Positions 8,116 to 16,919 of a stretch of 64,000 nt of DNA are shown here, piece by piece. The DNA is taken from assembly GCA_903857495.1 (NCBI GenBank), contig CAIOFF010000061.1, positions 30,462 through 94,461 on the forward strand, written 5' to 3'. A program made the translations under genes and the position numbers. The stretch comes from an uncultured Holophagaceae bacterium. Lineage in GTDB: Bacteria; Acidobacteriota; Holophagae; Holophagales; Holophagaceae. The number at the start of each line of letters is the position of its first letter. The stretch's first letter is position 1. Under the pieces are notes generated by a model that did not search any database, was not told the origin of the DNA, and saw only the letters and a list, made by a program, of their open reading frames with translations.

Positions 8116-9366
8116 CTACCCAGCGGGGGGCAGCAGCGGTGCGATGAGGTTCCAGGTGCGGTCCAGGGCGCCCCGGAGGGCCTCCGGCAGCGGTACCGGG
8201 GGACCGGGCCGCAGGCTGGCCCGATCCAGGGCCGCCCGCAGCCGCTCGGCGAGCTGCCCGGCGGCCACCGGCTCCACCTGCCCCGAGGCCACCAGCGGCG
8301 GCACCAGGTCCTGGAAGTTCGCGAAGCCGGGCCCGACCAGGGTCGGCACCCCGGCCCGGACCGGCTCCAGGGGGTTGTGGCCCCCCTCGGCAGCCCAGCC
8401 CCCGGCCACCAGGGCCACGGTCCCCTCGGCGTAGGCGGCGGGCAGCTCGCCCAGGGTGTCCAGCAGCAGCACGTCCACGTCACACCAGACGCGGGCCTCG
8501 TCCCAGGGCGCGGAGGCCCGGTGGAAGGCCAGGCGCCGGGCGGCGAAGGCCGCCGCCACGGCCTCGAAGCGCCGGGGCTGCCGGGGCGCGAGGATCAGCC
8601 GGAGGCCCGGCAGCTGGGCCCGGGCCGCAGACCAGGCCGCCAGGATGAGGTCTTCCTCCCCCTCCACGGTGTTCCCCGCCACCACGATGGGGGCGTCCGC
8701 CCAGCCCGCCCGGAGCCGGTCCCAGCCGCTGTGCAGGGGCCGCGGCGGCGGCAGGTCGGCCTTCAGATTGCCGCCCAGGGCCACCGTGGGCGCCCCCAAC
8801 CTGCGGAAGGCGTCGGCGCTGGCCTCGTCCCGGGCCGCCACCAGCGAGAGCCGGGCCGCCGCACGGCGGAGCCAGGGCCCGCCCCGCGCCAGGGAACGCT
8901 CGGTGAGGCGGCCATTGACCACGAGGCGCGGGATGCCCCGGGTTGCCAGGGCCTCCAGCAGCCCCGGCCACAGCTCGGTCTCCAGCGCGATGAAGGCTCC
9001 GGGTGGGCGCTGCAGGAAGGACTCGAGGCCCGCAGGATCGTCCAGGGGGAAGGCGCCGCCGCTGACGCGCCCGGTGCCATCGTCCCAGCCCGGGAGGCGG
9101 CGGGTCAGCAGCTCTAGACCCGCGGGTGTGCCGGTGCTCAGGTGCACCCGGTGCCCGGCATCGCGCAGGCGGCCCACCAGCCCGTCCGCCAGCAGCAGCT
9201 CGCCCATGCTCACCGCGTGCAGCCAGACCCAGCGCCCCGCCGGCAGATCCGGGACCTCTGCCTCCAGCCGCAGCCGCCAGCCCGCGGGCAGCCCCCGGGC
9301 GCAGGCCCGGGCCGCGGCGCCGGCCAGGGACACGGCCAGGCGGTAGCTGAGGTCGAGGGTGTCCAC
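8116..9366 (-). CDS. waaA: 3-deoxy-D-manno-octulosonic acid (KDO) transferase
   Basis: A 416-residue GT30-type glycosyltransferase that transfers KDO from CMP-KDO to lipid IVA at the inner membrane. Recognisable elements are the N-terminal WVWLHAVSMGELLLADGLV segment, ETELWPGLLEAL (the catalytic Glu region follows the usual vSxGE/ETElWP layout), VVNGRLTERS, DVLLLDTLGELPAAYAEGTV, and the nucleotide-sugar motif GGHNPLEPVRAGVPTLVGP. Length matches the family (about 420). The start is a GTG at 9366. Its presence argues for a lipopolysaccharide-containing outer membrane. The C-terminus is Pro/Leu-rich and ends 23 bases before the start of the REC-kinase gene on the same strand, so the two may be co-transcribed. 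Confidence 0.9.
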   Translation of the reverse strand: MDTLDLSYRLAVSLAGAAARACARGLPAGWRLRLEAEVPDLPAGRWVWLHAVSMGELLLADGLVGRLRDAGHRVHLSTGTPAGLELLTRRLPGWDDGTGRVSGGAFPLDDPAGLESFLQRPPGAFIALETELWPGLLEALATRGIPRLVVNGRLTERSLARGGPWLRRAAARLSLVAARDEASADAFRRLGAPTVALGGNLKADLPPPRPLHSGWDRLRAGWADAPIVVAGNTVEGEEDLILAAWSAARAQLPGLRLILAPRQPRRFEAVAAAFAARRLAFHRASAPWDEARVWCDVDVLLLDTLGELPAAYAEGTVALVAGGWAAEGGHNPLEPVRAGVPTLVGPGFANFQDLVPPLVASGQVEPVAAGQLAERLRAALDRASLRPGPPVPLPEALRGALDRTWNLIAPLLPPAG

Positions 9367-9569
9367 CCCACCACGCTCTCATAAATCCAGGTCGGGGCGG
9401 TAGCAATCGGGACCGCCCGCAGCCACCGCAGCCTGCGCCACGCGTTTCGGCAGGGGCCCGGGCGGCGGAATAGGTGGTCAGGGCTGAGGATCTCCGTTAG
9501 CCTGGGCCACACGCCCGGCCAAAGCTGTTGCGACACTCAAAAAAACCATCTTTCAAGGAAGGGGACTCG

Positions 9570-9884
9570 ATGACCACCCCAAACGAAGCAACTGCTGAGG
9601 CGGTCATCGTCACACAGCCCCACACCACGTCCTTCGGCACCGCCGCCCTGGTGCTCGGCATCCTCGGGACCCTGCTCTGCATCGTCCCTTACGTCGGCCT
9701 TCCCTTCTCCATCGCCGCCGTGGTCCTGTCGAGGCGCCAGAAGACCCGGGATCGTGAAGCCGGCGAGGCCGTCCTGACGAAGACCGCCGCGGCCAGCATC
9801 ATGGGCATCCTCGGCATCGTCCTGAGTGTCATGGTGGGCCTGGTTCTGGTCTTTCTGGGCTGGGCCACCGCGTCCTGGGCGTGA
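9570..9884 (+). CDS. small two-helix membrane protein (DUF4190-like)
   Basis: A 104-residue protein with two hydrophobic segments: FGTAALVLGILGTLLCIVPY (about 22-41, continuing into GLPFSIAAVVL) and ASIMGILGIVLSVMVGLVLV (about 78-97). The linker between is charged (SRRQKTRDREAGE). The alternating Gly pattern and size resemble DUF4190-type membrane proteins, whose role is unknown. I chose the ATG at 9570 because AAGGAAGGGG lies just upstream; an in-frame ATG at 9528 is less well supported. About 200 bases upstream, back to waaA, hold no recognisable gene. Confidence 0.65.
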   Translation: MTTPNEATAEAVIVTQPHTTSFGTAALVLGILGTLLCIVPYVGLPFSIAAVVLSRRQKTRDREAGEAVLTKTAAASIMGILGIVLSVMVGLVLVFLGWATASWA

Positions 9885-9969
9885 GCGGAATCGCGGGCTT
9901 CGCTCCAAGCACTGTGCTTGCCCCCAATCAATGTTGGAGCCCCGCCCGACCGCCCGTCATCATGGAGGG

Positions 9970-10980
9970 ATGTCCATCTCCCCACTCGTCGAAGTCCTCA
10001 TCGTCACGGGCCCCCTGGGCGCGGGGAAGACCACGGCCGTGAACCGGCTGCTCAAGGCCGAGGTGGCTGCGGGGCGGCGGGTGGCGGTGCTCATCAACGA
10101 GTTCGGCGCCATCAGCGTGGACGGCACCCTGGTGGACGCCGAACGGCCTGAGCTGGCGGGGGTGGAGAACCTGGTGAACGGCTGCGCCTGCTGCAGCCTG
10201 CGCGATGACGTGGTGGCCACCTTGAAGGCCTGGTGTGACCAGCCCGAGGGCATCGGCCCCCAGCGGGTGGTGCTGGAGACCACGGGCCTGGCCGACCCCA
10301 CGGACCTGCTGGACCTGGAGCTGGAGCCGGAGCTGCTTGGCCGTCTGCGGCTGGCGGGGCTGCTGACGGTCCTCTCGAGCCTCTCTCCCGTGGACCACCT
10401 GCGGACCAAGCCCCTGGTGCACCGGCAGGCGGCCCTGGCCAGCCTGATCCAGCTCAGCAAGGGCGACCTCGACCCCTCTGCGGCGGTGGCCTGGGAGAGC
10501 GAGCTGCGCGCGGCCTTCAAGCACATCCCCCTGGTGGCCACCCGGCAGGGCTTGGCCCCCGAGGGCAGCCCGGATCCCTGGCTGGGCGACGTGCGGCCCC
10601 TGCCCGAGGGCTGGGCTCCCACCCTGGGCGCCAGCTTCGCCGAGGCCCGGTCGCTCACCCTGCACTGGGACCACCCCCTGGACCCCGCGGCCCTGGAGAC
10701 CCTGCTGCTCGCCCCTCCGGCCAGCGGCGAGCTGCTGCGCGCCAAGGGCGTCTGCGCCTTCGCGGGCTGGGCCCTGCGGGCCGATGGCAGCGACCGCTGG
10801 GCCTTCCAGCTGGCGGACGGCCGCCTGGAGATCTCCCCGCTCCCGCTGGGCACGGATGGCAGCGCTGCGGCCTGCGCAGCCGTGGTCATCGGCACGGGGC
10901 TCGACCGGGACCACTGGCAGAGAGCCCTGCGGGCACTGGAGCAGGCACCCCCAGGTGCGTGCCGGAAAGTGGTCCTGTAG
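9970..10980 (+). CDS. CobW/COG0523-family metal-chaperone GTPase
   Basis: A 336-residue G3E-family GTPase. The Walker A motif is GPLGAGKTT (about residues 13-21). The metal-binding signature CxCC is present as GCACCSLRDD. The guanine-specificity motif appears as SKGD. The C-terminal CobW_C domain follows (LTLHWDHPLDPAALETLL). These proteins deliver zinc, iron or cobalt to apo-enzymes in the cytoplasm. No zinc-regulated promoter or client gene is evident beside it, so the metal cannot be assigned. The ATG at 9970 lies in GGAGGGATG. tex begins 76 bases downstream. Confidence 0.85.
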   Translation: MSISPLVEVLIVTGPLGAGKTTAVNRLLKAEVAAGRRVAVLINEFGAISVDGTLVDAERPELAGVENLVNGCACCSLRDDVVATLKAWCDQPEGIGPQRVVLETTGLADPTDLLDLELEPELLGRLRLAGLLTVLSSLSPVDHLRTKPLVHRQAALASLIQLSKGDLDPSAAVAWESELRAAFKHIPLVATRQGLAPEGSPDPWLGDVRPLPEGWAPTLGASFAEARSLTLHWDHPLDPAALETLLLAPPASGELLRAKGVCAFAGWALRADGSDRWAFQLADGRLEISPLPLGTDGSAAACAAVVIGTGLDRDHWQRALRALEQAPPGACRKVVL

Positions 10981-11056
10981 TTCCCTCGGGAGCCAGATCA
11001 CCGCCAGCTTGGTATCATCCCCTTTTCCCCCGACCTGGGGGCAGCAAGGAGCAGGT

Positions 11057-13672
11057 GTGGATCAAGTGCTCGACCTCATGGCCCGGGAGCTCAAACTCCC
11101 CCGCGCTGGCGTCGCCGCCATCGTGGCACTGCTGGAGGAGGGCAACACCGTGCCCTTCATCGCCCGCTACCGAAAAGAGGCCACCGGTTCCCTCGACGAA
11201 GTGGCCATCCGGGCCGTGGAGGACCGGCACGCCTACTACAAGGACCTGCTGGACCGCCGCAAGACGGTGCTCAAGACCATCGCCGAGCAGGAGAAGCTGA
11301 CGCCCGAGCTGCAGGCCAAGATCGAGCGCACCTGGGTGAAAGCCGAGCTGGAAGACCTCTACCTGCCCTACAAGCCCAAGAAGCGGACCAAGGCCACCGC
11401 GGCCAGGGAGCGGGGCCTCGAGCCCCTGCTGGACTCGCTGCTAACTGATGGCAGCGGTGCCGATCCCTTCCTGATCGCCGAGCCCTTCATCAAGGACGAG
11501 GACGGCCTGCGCGCCCCCTCCGAGTGCATGGAAGGCGCCGGCCACATCCTCGCCGAACGCCTCGCCGAGGACGCGGCCATCCGCGCCTGGCTGCGGCTCG
11601 AGTTCCACGACCACGGTGTGCTGAAGTCCGTGATCCGCGAGGAGCGGAAGGCCGACCAGGCCGCCCTGCGCTTCCGGCCCTACTTCGACTTCTCCGAGCC
11701 CATCCGCAAGATTCCCAGCCACCGCCTGCTCGCCCTGCGCCGGGGCGAGAAGGAGGACGTGCTGACCGTGAAGCTGCTCGTGGACCGCGAGGTCTACGTC
11801 ACGCAGCTGGTCGCCAAGATCCAGGTGGACCCCGGCAGCGGCTACCGCCGCTTCCTGCATGACGTCGCGGGCGATGCCTACGACCGCCTGCTGGCGCCCG
11901 CCATCGAGTCCGAGGTCCGCTACGAGGCCAAGAAGAAGGCCGACAGCGAGGCCATCAAGGTCTTCCAGCTCAACCTGGACCACCTGCTGCTGGCGCCCCC
12001 CGCGGGCCAGCTCTGCACCCTGGGCGTGGACCCGGGCATCCGCACCGGCTGCAAGCTGGTGGTGATCAACCGCCTGGGCCAGCTGGTCCAGAACAGCGTG
12101 ATCTATCCCCTGGAGCCCAAGCGCGACCTGGACGGCAGCCGCGCCATCCTGGAGAAGCTCTGCGCCGAGACCCCCGTGGAAGCCATCGCCATCGGCAACG
12201 GCACCGGCGGCCGCGAGGTGGAGACCTTCCTCCGCGAGTGGCTGAAGGAGACCGGCCGCGAGGGCCTCATCTGCGTCACCGTGAGCGAGGCCGGCGCCTC
12301 GGTCTACTCCGCCAGCGACATCGCCCGGGAGGAGTTTCCGGAGCACGACGTCACCGTGCGCGGTGCCGTGAGCATCGCCCGCCGCTTCCAGGATCCTCTG
12401 GCGGAACTGGTGAAGGTCGATCCCAAGAGCATCGGCGTGGGCCAGTATCAGCACGATGTGAACCAGACCTCCCTCAAGAAGGGCCTGGACGACGTGGTGG
12501 AGAGCTGCGTGAACCGGGTGGGCGTGGACCTGAACAGCGCCTCCTACAAGCTGCTGGCCTACGTGGCTGGCATCGGTGAGAGCCTGGCCAAGGGCATCGT
12601 CGCCCACCGCTTCGAGCACGGCGCCTTCAAGCGCCGCGAGCAGCTCCTGGAGATCAGCCGCTTCGGCGCCAAGGCCTTTCAGCAGGCCGCGGGCTTCCTG
12701 CGCATCCGCGAGGGCGAGGATCCCCTGGACGCCTCGGCGGTGCATCCGGAGAGCTACCCCGTGGTGCAGCGCATCTGCCAGCTGACCGGCAAGACCGTGA
12801 CCGAACTGCTCGGCAATGACGCAGTCCTGAACACCCTGGATCCCAAGCTGCTGGTGGACGAGCACTCCGGCCTGGAGACTGTGAAGGACATCCTGGACGA
12901 GCTGAAGAAGCCGGGCCGCGATCCCCGCCAGCGCTTCGAAGTGGTGGCCTTCCGCGAGGGCGTCAACAAGCCCAGCGACCTGGAGCTCGGCATGGAGCTG
13001 CAGGGCATCGTCACCAACGTGACCGACTTCGGCGCGTTCGTGGATGTGGGTGTCCACCAGGACGGCCTGGTGCACCTCTCCGAGATCGCCCACCGCTACG
13101 TGAAGAACCCCGCAGACGCCCTCAGCGTGGGCCAGGCCGTGAAGGTGAAGGTGCTGGCCGTGGACCTGGAGGCCAAGCGCATCGCGCTGTCCATCAAGGC
13201 CCTGCTGCCCGCTCCGGAAGGGGCCGACCAGCCCCAGCCGCGCCACCATCGCCGCGGCCCGGGCCGGCCCGAGGGCGGCCAGCCCCGCCCCGAAGGCGCC
13301 CGGCCCCAGGGCCCGCGCCCGCCCCGTCCCGAGGGGCCCCGGCCGCCCCGGCCCGAGGGCTCCCGTCCGCCCCGACCGGAGGGTCCCCGGCCTCCTCGCC
13401 CTGAGGGTCCTCGGCCTCCCCGTCCTGAAGGCGCCCGGCCGCCGCGGCCCGAGGGCTCCCGCCCCCCGCGGCCTGAAGGTTCTCGGCCGCCCCGCCCCGA
13501 AGGCGCCCGTCCGCCCCGGCCCGAAGGTCCTCGGCCCTCCCGGCCCCAGGAAGCCCGCCCGCCCCGCCCTGAGCGCGAAGCCGTCCCGGCCCCGCCCCCG
13601 GGTCCGGTGCTGCCGGCCTCCAGCGACTCCATCTCCGAGTTAATGGCCCGGTTCAACAAGGGACATCGCTGA
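11057..13672 (+). CDS. tex: Tex-family RNA-binding transcription accessory protein with a repetitive Pro/Arg tail
   Basis: An 871-residue protein. It has the N-terminal Tex helical domain (EEGNTVPFIARYRKEATGSLDE), a YqgF-like RNase H-fold domain (LGVDPGIRTGCK...AIGNGTGGRE), a helix-hairpin-helix region (NSASYKLLAYVAGIGESLAKGIV), and an S1 RNA-binding domain at about 640-715 (GMELQGIVTNVTDFGAFVDVGVHQDGLVHLSE). Tex binds nucleic acid and is linked to transcription processivity. The GTG at 11057 has AAGGAG five bases upstream. Beyond the S1 domain lies an unusual tail of about 150 residues with 11 repeats of eight residues (GxRPPRPE) plus flanks, then a short acidic/helical end (SDSISELMARFNKGHR). 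Its stop overlaps the next ATG (TGATG). Confidence 0.92.
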   Translation: MDQVLDLMARELKLPRAGVAAIVALLEEGNTVPFIARYRKEATGSLDEVAIRAVEDRHAYYKDLLDRRKTVLKTIAEQEKLTPELQAKIERTWVKAELEDLYLPYKPKKRTKATAARERGLEPLLDSLLTDGSGADPFLIAEPFIKDEDGLRAPSECMEGAGHILAERLAEDAAIRAWLRLEFHDHGVLKSVIREERKADQAALRFRPYFDFSEPIRKIPSHRLLALRRGEKEDVLTVKLLVDREVYVTQLVAKIQVDPGSGYRRFLHDVAGDAYDRLLAPAIESEVRYEAKKKADSEAIKVFQLNLDHLLLAPPAGQLCTLGVDPGIRTGCKLVVINRLGQLVQNSVIYPLEPKRDLDGSRAILEKLCAETPVEAIAIGNGTGGREVETFLREWLKETGREGLICVTVSEAGASVYSASDIAREEFPEHDVTVRGAVSIARRFQDPLAELVKVDPKSIGVGQYQHDVNQTSLKKGLDDVVESCVNRVGVDLNSASYKLLAYVAGIGESLAKGIVAHRFEHGAFKRREQLLEISRFGAKAFQQAAGFLRIREGEDPLDASAVHPESYPVVQRICQLTGKTVTELLGNDAVLNTLDPKLLVDEHSGLETVKDILDELKKPGRDPRQRFEVVAFREGVNKPSDLELGMELQGIVTNVTDFGAFVDVGVHQDGLVHLSEIAHRYVKNPADALSVGQAVKVKVLAVDLEAKRIALSIKALLPAPEGADQPQPRHHRRGPGRPEGGQPRPEGARPQGPRPPRPEGPRPPRPEGSRPPRPEGPRPPRPEGPRPPRPEGARPPRPEGSRPPRPEGSRPPRPEGARPPRPEGPRPSRPQEARPPRPEREAVPAPPPGPVLPASSDSISELMARFNKGHR
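13295..13573 (+). repeat. in-frame 24-bp tandem repeats encoding GxRPPRPE
   Basis: Roughly eleven 24-base units inside the 3' end of tex, each encoding Gly-(Pro/Ser/Ala)-Arg-Pro-Pro-Arg-Pro-Glu. Codon usage differs between units (CCC/CCG/CCT; GGG/GGC/GGT) while the peptide is almost constant. The peptide is therefore under selection, or the array is old. The last units are degenerate (GPRPSRPQ, EARPPRPE). Basic RPPRP tracts suit RNA binding or protein docking. Confidence 0.9.
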
Positions 13673-14274
13673 TGCTCTGCACCTGGAAGCTCCTGGCGCC
13701 CGCGGCGCTGCTGCTGGTCCTGGCCTGCCAGCCCCGCTCCGCTGAGCCGCTCTACGCCCCCTGGGAGGAGGGCCTCACCCTCGCCTTCGAGGATCCCTCG
13801 CAGCCGCCGACCCAGCGCTTCAGCAACCGGATCCAGGTGCGCGTGGCCAAGTCCACCCTGGCCCCCGGCACCCCCCCGCAGGTGCAGCTCGACCTGGCCA
13901 GCGTCCGGGGCCAGCTGAGCCTCTACCTGCGTCCGCAGGACGGTGGCGTCACCCTGGTGGCCGAGGGCGGCCGGGTCCTGGGCCAGCTGCTGCCCCCGGG
14001 CTTTCCCGCCACCACAACCTGGACCGAGAGCGGCGTCGAGTATCACGTGATCGGTCGCGCGGCCTGGTCCGGCGCCGCCCTGCTGCCCGCCACCGCAGAC
14101 CCCATCGGTGTCTGGGTGGAGGCGCGCCTGCCTGGCGGCGGCCGCCGTCGCACCCTCTTCCTCCCCAATCACGGGGAGGTGGAAGTCCAGGAGCTGCGCG
14201 GCACCGAGTGGGTCACCGTGAACCGCCTGGTCTCGCGCGGCTTTACGGACTTCCCCGCCTTCAAGCGCCTCTGA
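13672..14274 (+). CDS. putative lipoprotein of unknown function
   Basis: A 200-residue protein with a signal peptide and lipobox (LLLVLAC, Cys at residue 19), then QPRSAEPLYAPWEEGLTLAFEDP. The mature part is rich in beta-strand-forming sequence and has no catalytic motif I recognise. It contains the near-repeat IQVRVAKSTLAPGTPPQVQLDLASVRGQLSLYL-type strands (described, not assigned). It is likely anchored in the outer or inner membrane. Its ATG overlaps the tex stop (TGATG) and lepB follows after 22 bases, so the three genes probably form an operon. Confidence 0.7.
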   Translation: MLCTWKLLAPAALLLVLACQPRSAEPLYAPWEEGLTLAFEDPSQPPTQRFSNRIQVRVAKSTLAPGTPPQVQLDLASVRGQLSLYLRPQDGGVTLVAEGGRVLGQLLPPGFPATTTWTESGVEYHVIGRAAWSGAALLPATADPIGVWVEARLPGGGRRRTLFLPNHGEVEVQELRGTEWVTVNRLVSRGFTDFPAFKRL

Positions 14275-14296
14275 ACGCGCCTCGCCCGGAGCCGAC

Positions 14297-15166
14297 ATGG
14301 CCGAACTGACCACCGCCGAAGACCTTGAGCCGACCCTGCCCCCGGGCGCGGAGAAGGGCATGGTCCGGGACAACCTGGAAGTGATCTGCTTCGCCATGGT
14401 GCTGATCCTGTTCTTCAAGGCCTTCGTGGGCCAGCAGTTCAAGATCCCCTCTGCCTCCATGCGCAACACGCTGATGATTGGGGACCACCTGCTGGCCAAC
14501 AAGTTCATCTACGCCCAGCCCCAGTGGGCCTGGGAAGAGGCCTTCTTCCCCATGCGCGGGGTGCGGCGCGGCGACATCATCGTCTTTCGCTACCCCATCG
14601 ACCGCGACCAAGACTATGTGAAGCGCTGCGTGGCCCTGCCCGGGGACACGGTGGAGATGCGCGAGAAACGGCTCTACGTGAATGGCAAGCAGGCCACCGG
14701 CGCCTTCGAGCACCAGTTCGGGCGTGGCGCCGAGGGACCGGTGCCGGGGCCCTGGCCACCCGCGCGCTATGCCGGCGAGGCTGAGCGGCCCCAGGGCCTC
14801 TGGCGCCACGCGGACGCCGAGGTGCTCTCGCTGCACACCCGCAACCAGATGCAGGGCATGAACAGCCTCATCCAGGACGGCTTCAAGGACCGGCTGGGCC
14901 CTGTCACCGTGCCCCCGGGCCATGTCTTCGCCATGGGTGACAACCGCGACAACAGCATGGACAGCCGCTACTGGGGCTTCCTGCCCCTGGACCACCTGCG
15001 CGGCCGTCCCTTCATCGTCTGGTGGAGCTTCCGCGAGGGCGCCACCGACAACGACAACGGCCATGTGCCCGAAGGCCCCGGTGATGTGGCCGGGGACTTC
15101 GTTGACGCCGCCCGCCACTTCTTCACCCGCACCCGCTGGGACCGCTCCGGGACCATTCCCGAGTAG
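14297..15166 (+). CDS. lepB: signal peptidase I
   Basis: A 289-residue type I signal peptidase that removes signal peptides of exported proteins on the periplasmic face of the inner membrane. One transmembrane helix lies at about 28-45. The catalytic Ser54 is in IPSASM and the general-base Lys109 in DYVKRCVALPGD. Box E is GDNRDNSMDSRYWG. An insertion between boxes D and E (about 135-200) makes it longer than minimal forms but comparable with Gram-negative enzymes. The protein continues about 40 residues past box E. It is the last gene of the tex operon; an AT-rich region with inverted repeats follows. Confidence 0.95.
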   Translation: MAELTTAEDLEPTLPPGAEKGMVRDNLEVICFAMVLILFFKAFVGQQFKIPSASMRNTLMIGDHLLANKFIYAQPQWAWEEAFFPMRGVRRGDIIVFRYPIDRDQDYVKRCVALPGDTVEMREKRLYVNGKQATGAFEHQFGRGAEGPVPGPWPPARYAGEAERPQGLWRHADAEVLSLHTRNQMQGMNSLIQDGFKDRLGPVTVPPGHVFAMGDNRDNSMDSRYWGFLPLDHLRGRPFIVWWSFREGATDNDNGHVPEGPGDVAGDFVDAARHFFTRTRWDRSGTIPE

Positions 15167-15466
15167 GTGCATCCAGCCGGTTTAGCGTTTTGCCTATTTC
15201 CTACTTTGATCCACCGATAATTACCAAATAATATTATCAGTAAATTATTATTGTTTTTATCATGCCTTTATCGGTGTTCATCGGTGTTCATCGGTGGATA
15301 ATATTTTGTTTTTTCAAATTGATACTCAACCCAATTCGGTATGGAACAATCACGAAAAAAAGAAAAAAGCCTTTTTTAACCACCGATGAACACCGATGAA
15401 CACCGATCAAAAGCTGATAAAGAATAAAGATATGGAAAATGACTTAATGAACGGGGGGGATCCCTT
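15167..15466. other. AT-rich gap with fold-back repeat (units ATCGGTGTTC)
   Basis: This 300-base gap between lepB and the nuclease gene is strikingly AT-rich compared with its surroundings. It contains three tandem copies of the 10-base unit ATCGGTGTTC at 15270-15298. Their reverse complement array CACCGATGAA is at 15380-15407, and an additional half unit (CCACCGATAA) is at 15210-15219. A poly-A/T interior (GAAAAAAAGAAAAAAGCC near 15353) lies between. No open frame of note. It probably contains the nuclease gene's promoter as well. Confidence 0.75.
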
Positions 15467-16276
15467 TTGAAAGCCATCCTCTTGTTGCTCATGGCCGCGC
15501 TGCCTCTGGAGGCCTGGGGGGACCAGGGGCACCGGGCGGTGTCGACGCTGTCGCTCACGGCGCTGCCGCCGGGGCCCCGGGCCTGGTTCGCGGGCCAGGA
15601 GGCCTTCATGGCGGGCCATGCCTCGGACCCGGATCACTGGAAGTCCGATCCCAAGGAGCGCCCCCGCCACTACATGAACCTGGAGGCCTTCGGCGGCCCG
15701 GGCCACCTGCCCCGCACTCAGGAAGCCGCGCGGGAGCAGGCCGGTGGCGGCTTCACCCGCAACGGGGTGGTGCCCTGGGTCATCCAGGACCGGTGGCAGG
15801 ACCTGGTGGCGGCCTTTCAGACTGGTGACCCCGCCAAGGTGGCCGAGGCGGCCGCGATCGTGGGCCACTACATCGGCGACGCCCACGTGCCCCTGCACAC
15901 CTCCCTGGACCACGACGGCAAGACCACGGACCAGCGGGGCGTCCACAGCCGCTGGGAGAGCGGCCTCCTGGGTCGGATGCAGGGCCTGGACACGCTGCCC
16001 ATTCCACCCGCCAAGGTTGATCCCGGCTTCCTCCAGCGCCCCTGGACCTGGCTGGAGCAGGCCCACAGCCTGGTGCCCCAGCTGCTGGCCGACGACCTCG
16101 CCGCGGACCGCACCACCCCCCGCAGCACGCGGGGCAAGGCCCGCGGTCCCGCCTACTGGGCGCTGTTCAAGGAGACCGAGGGCCCCGTCGCCCGGCAGCA
16201 GCTCACCCTCGCCGCCCAGCACCTCGCCGACGCCATCCTCAACGCCTGGATCGCGGCGGGGAAGCCAACCCGGTAG
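15467..16276 (+). CDS. secreted S1/P1-type zinc nuclease
   Basis: A 269-residue protein of the S1/P1 nuclease fold, which hydrolyses single-stranded nucleic acids or phosphoesters using three zinc ions. A short signal peptide (MKAILLLLMAALPLEA) would be cut to leave Trp17 as mature N-terminus; in this family that Trp supplies main-chain zinc ligands. Further ligands are visible in WGDQGHR, SDPDHW, RHYMNLE, and the hallmark GHYIGDAHVPLHTS. A later GVHSRWE corresponds to the family's H..WD with Glu replacing Asp. The start is a TTG at 15467 with GGGGGGA seven bases upstream. The product is periplasmic or extracellular and could scavenge phosphate and nucleosides. Confidence 0.85.
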   Translation: MKAILLLLMAALPLEAWGDQGHRAVSTLSLTALPPGPRAWFAGQEAFMAGHASDPDHWKSDPKERPRHYMNLEAFGGPGHLPRTQEAAREQAGGGFTRNGVVPWVIQDRWQDLVAAFQTGDPAKVAEAAAIVGHYIGDAHVPLHTSLDHDGKTTDQRGVHSRWESGLLGRMQGLDTLPIPPAKVDPGFLQRPWTWLEQAHSLVPQLLADDLAADRTTPRSTRGKARGPAYWALFKETEGPVARQQLTLAAQHLADAILNAWIAAGKPTR

Positions 16277-16300
16277 CCAGGGAATCACCGCAAAGAATTT

Positions 16301-16386
16301 TTAACCACAAAGAACACAAAGAACACAAAAAGGGCGAACCTGCCTTTCTTTGTGTCCTTTGTGTCCTTTGTGTTCTTTGTGGTTAA
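16301..16386. repeat. fold-back repeat with CACAAAGAA arms, copy 1
   Basis: Left arm 16301-16329 begins TTAACCACAAAGAACACAAA. Right arm 16345-16386 ends with its exact reverse complement, giving a 21-bp perfect stem. Additional GTGTCCTTT units extend the right arm, and the loop is about 15 bases. A half arm of a different type (TTCTTCGTGGTCTTAGTGG) follows at about 16403-16422. It lies between convergent genes and could fold in either transcript. The same arm sequence is used at 23512-23581. Confidence 0.9.
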
Positions 16387-16454
16387 TTTTCTTTTCCGCT
16401 TTTCTTCGTGGTCTTAGTGGTGAGCCCTTTTTTCTTCCCCAGCCCACCCAGGAC

Positions 16455-16919
16455 TCACTTGGGGTCTTCCCACCGCTTGCGGTCGAGCCAGACCTGCTCG
16501 GTCTTGCCTCTGGGGTCTTTGCCGACCCAGTGCAGCTTCTGCGGCCCGATGGCGTCCTTCTTGGTGACGCTGACGCCAGGGCCTTCGCCGGTGCGCAGGA
16601 GGTGCAGCAGGGCTTCCACGCTGGGCGTCTGGGGCAGAAAGGGCAAGGGCAGGCCGGCCAGGGTGGCGGCGCGCTGATCCAGCTTCTGCCGGGGCGCCAG
16701 CAGGTGGTAGCCCGCGGCCCGGTCGCCTTCCAGCAGCACCAGGCGCTCGCCCTGGGCGTGCAGCTCCAGGATGAGGCGACCGCTCTTGGGTTCCATGAGC
16801 AGGCTCAGGGTGCCGACGCCTTCCCCATCGGGGCCCGAGTAGCCCCAGCCGTACATGGCACGGACCGGAGCCTTGGCAGGCGCGGCTTCGGTCATGGCCG
16901 GAGGGACCTGGAGGAGCAT
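16455..16919 (-). CDS. conserved small protein downstream of TPR gene, unknown function
   Basis: A 154-residue protein. Its ATG at 16919 overlaps the TPR gene stop (TGATG), so it is almost certainly translated with it. After a Pro/Ala-rich start it contains strands such as GTLSLLMEPKSGRLILELHAQGERLVLLEGDRAAGYHLLAPRQ, then HLLRTGEGPGVSVTKKDAIGP and TEQVWLDRKRWE. The alternating strand pattern ending in a lysine-rich turn is reminiscent of LolA/LolB-type lipoprotein-handling folds. I see no signal peptide, so this is only a structural guess. An alternative start is the ATG eight codons further in (MTEAAPAK). Confidence 0.6.
   Translation of the reverse strand: MLLQVPPAMTEAAPAKAPVRAMYGWGYSGPDGEGVGTLSLLMEPKSGRLILELHAQGERLVLLEGDRAAGYHLLAPRQKLDQRAATLAGLPLPFLPQTPSVEALLHLLRTGEGPGVSVTKKDAIGPQKLHWVGKDPRGKTEQVWLDRKRWEDPK

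Noticed and set aside
11441..13249. 602-codon minus-strand frame opposite tex
   Set aside because: Antisense to a well-conserved gene, with composition typical of a shadow frame.
13295..13573. Possible CRISPR array
   Set aside because: The units are contiguous 24-base in-frame codon repeats without unique spacers, inside tex.
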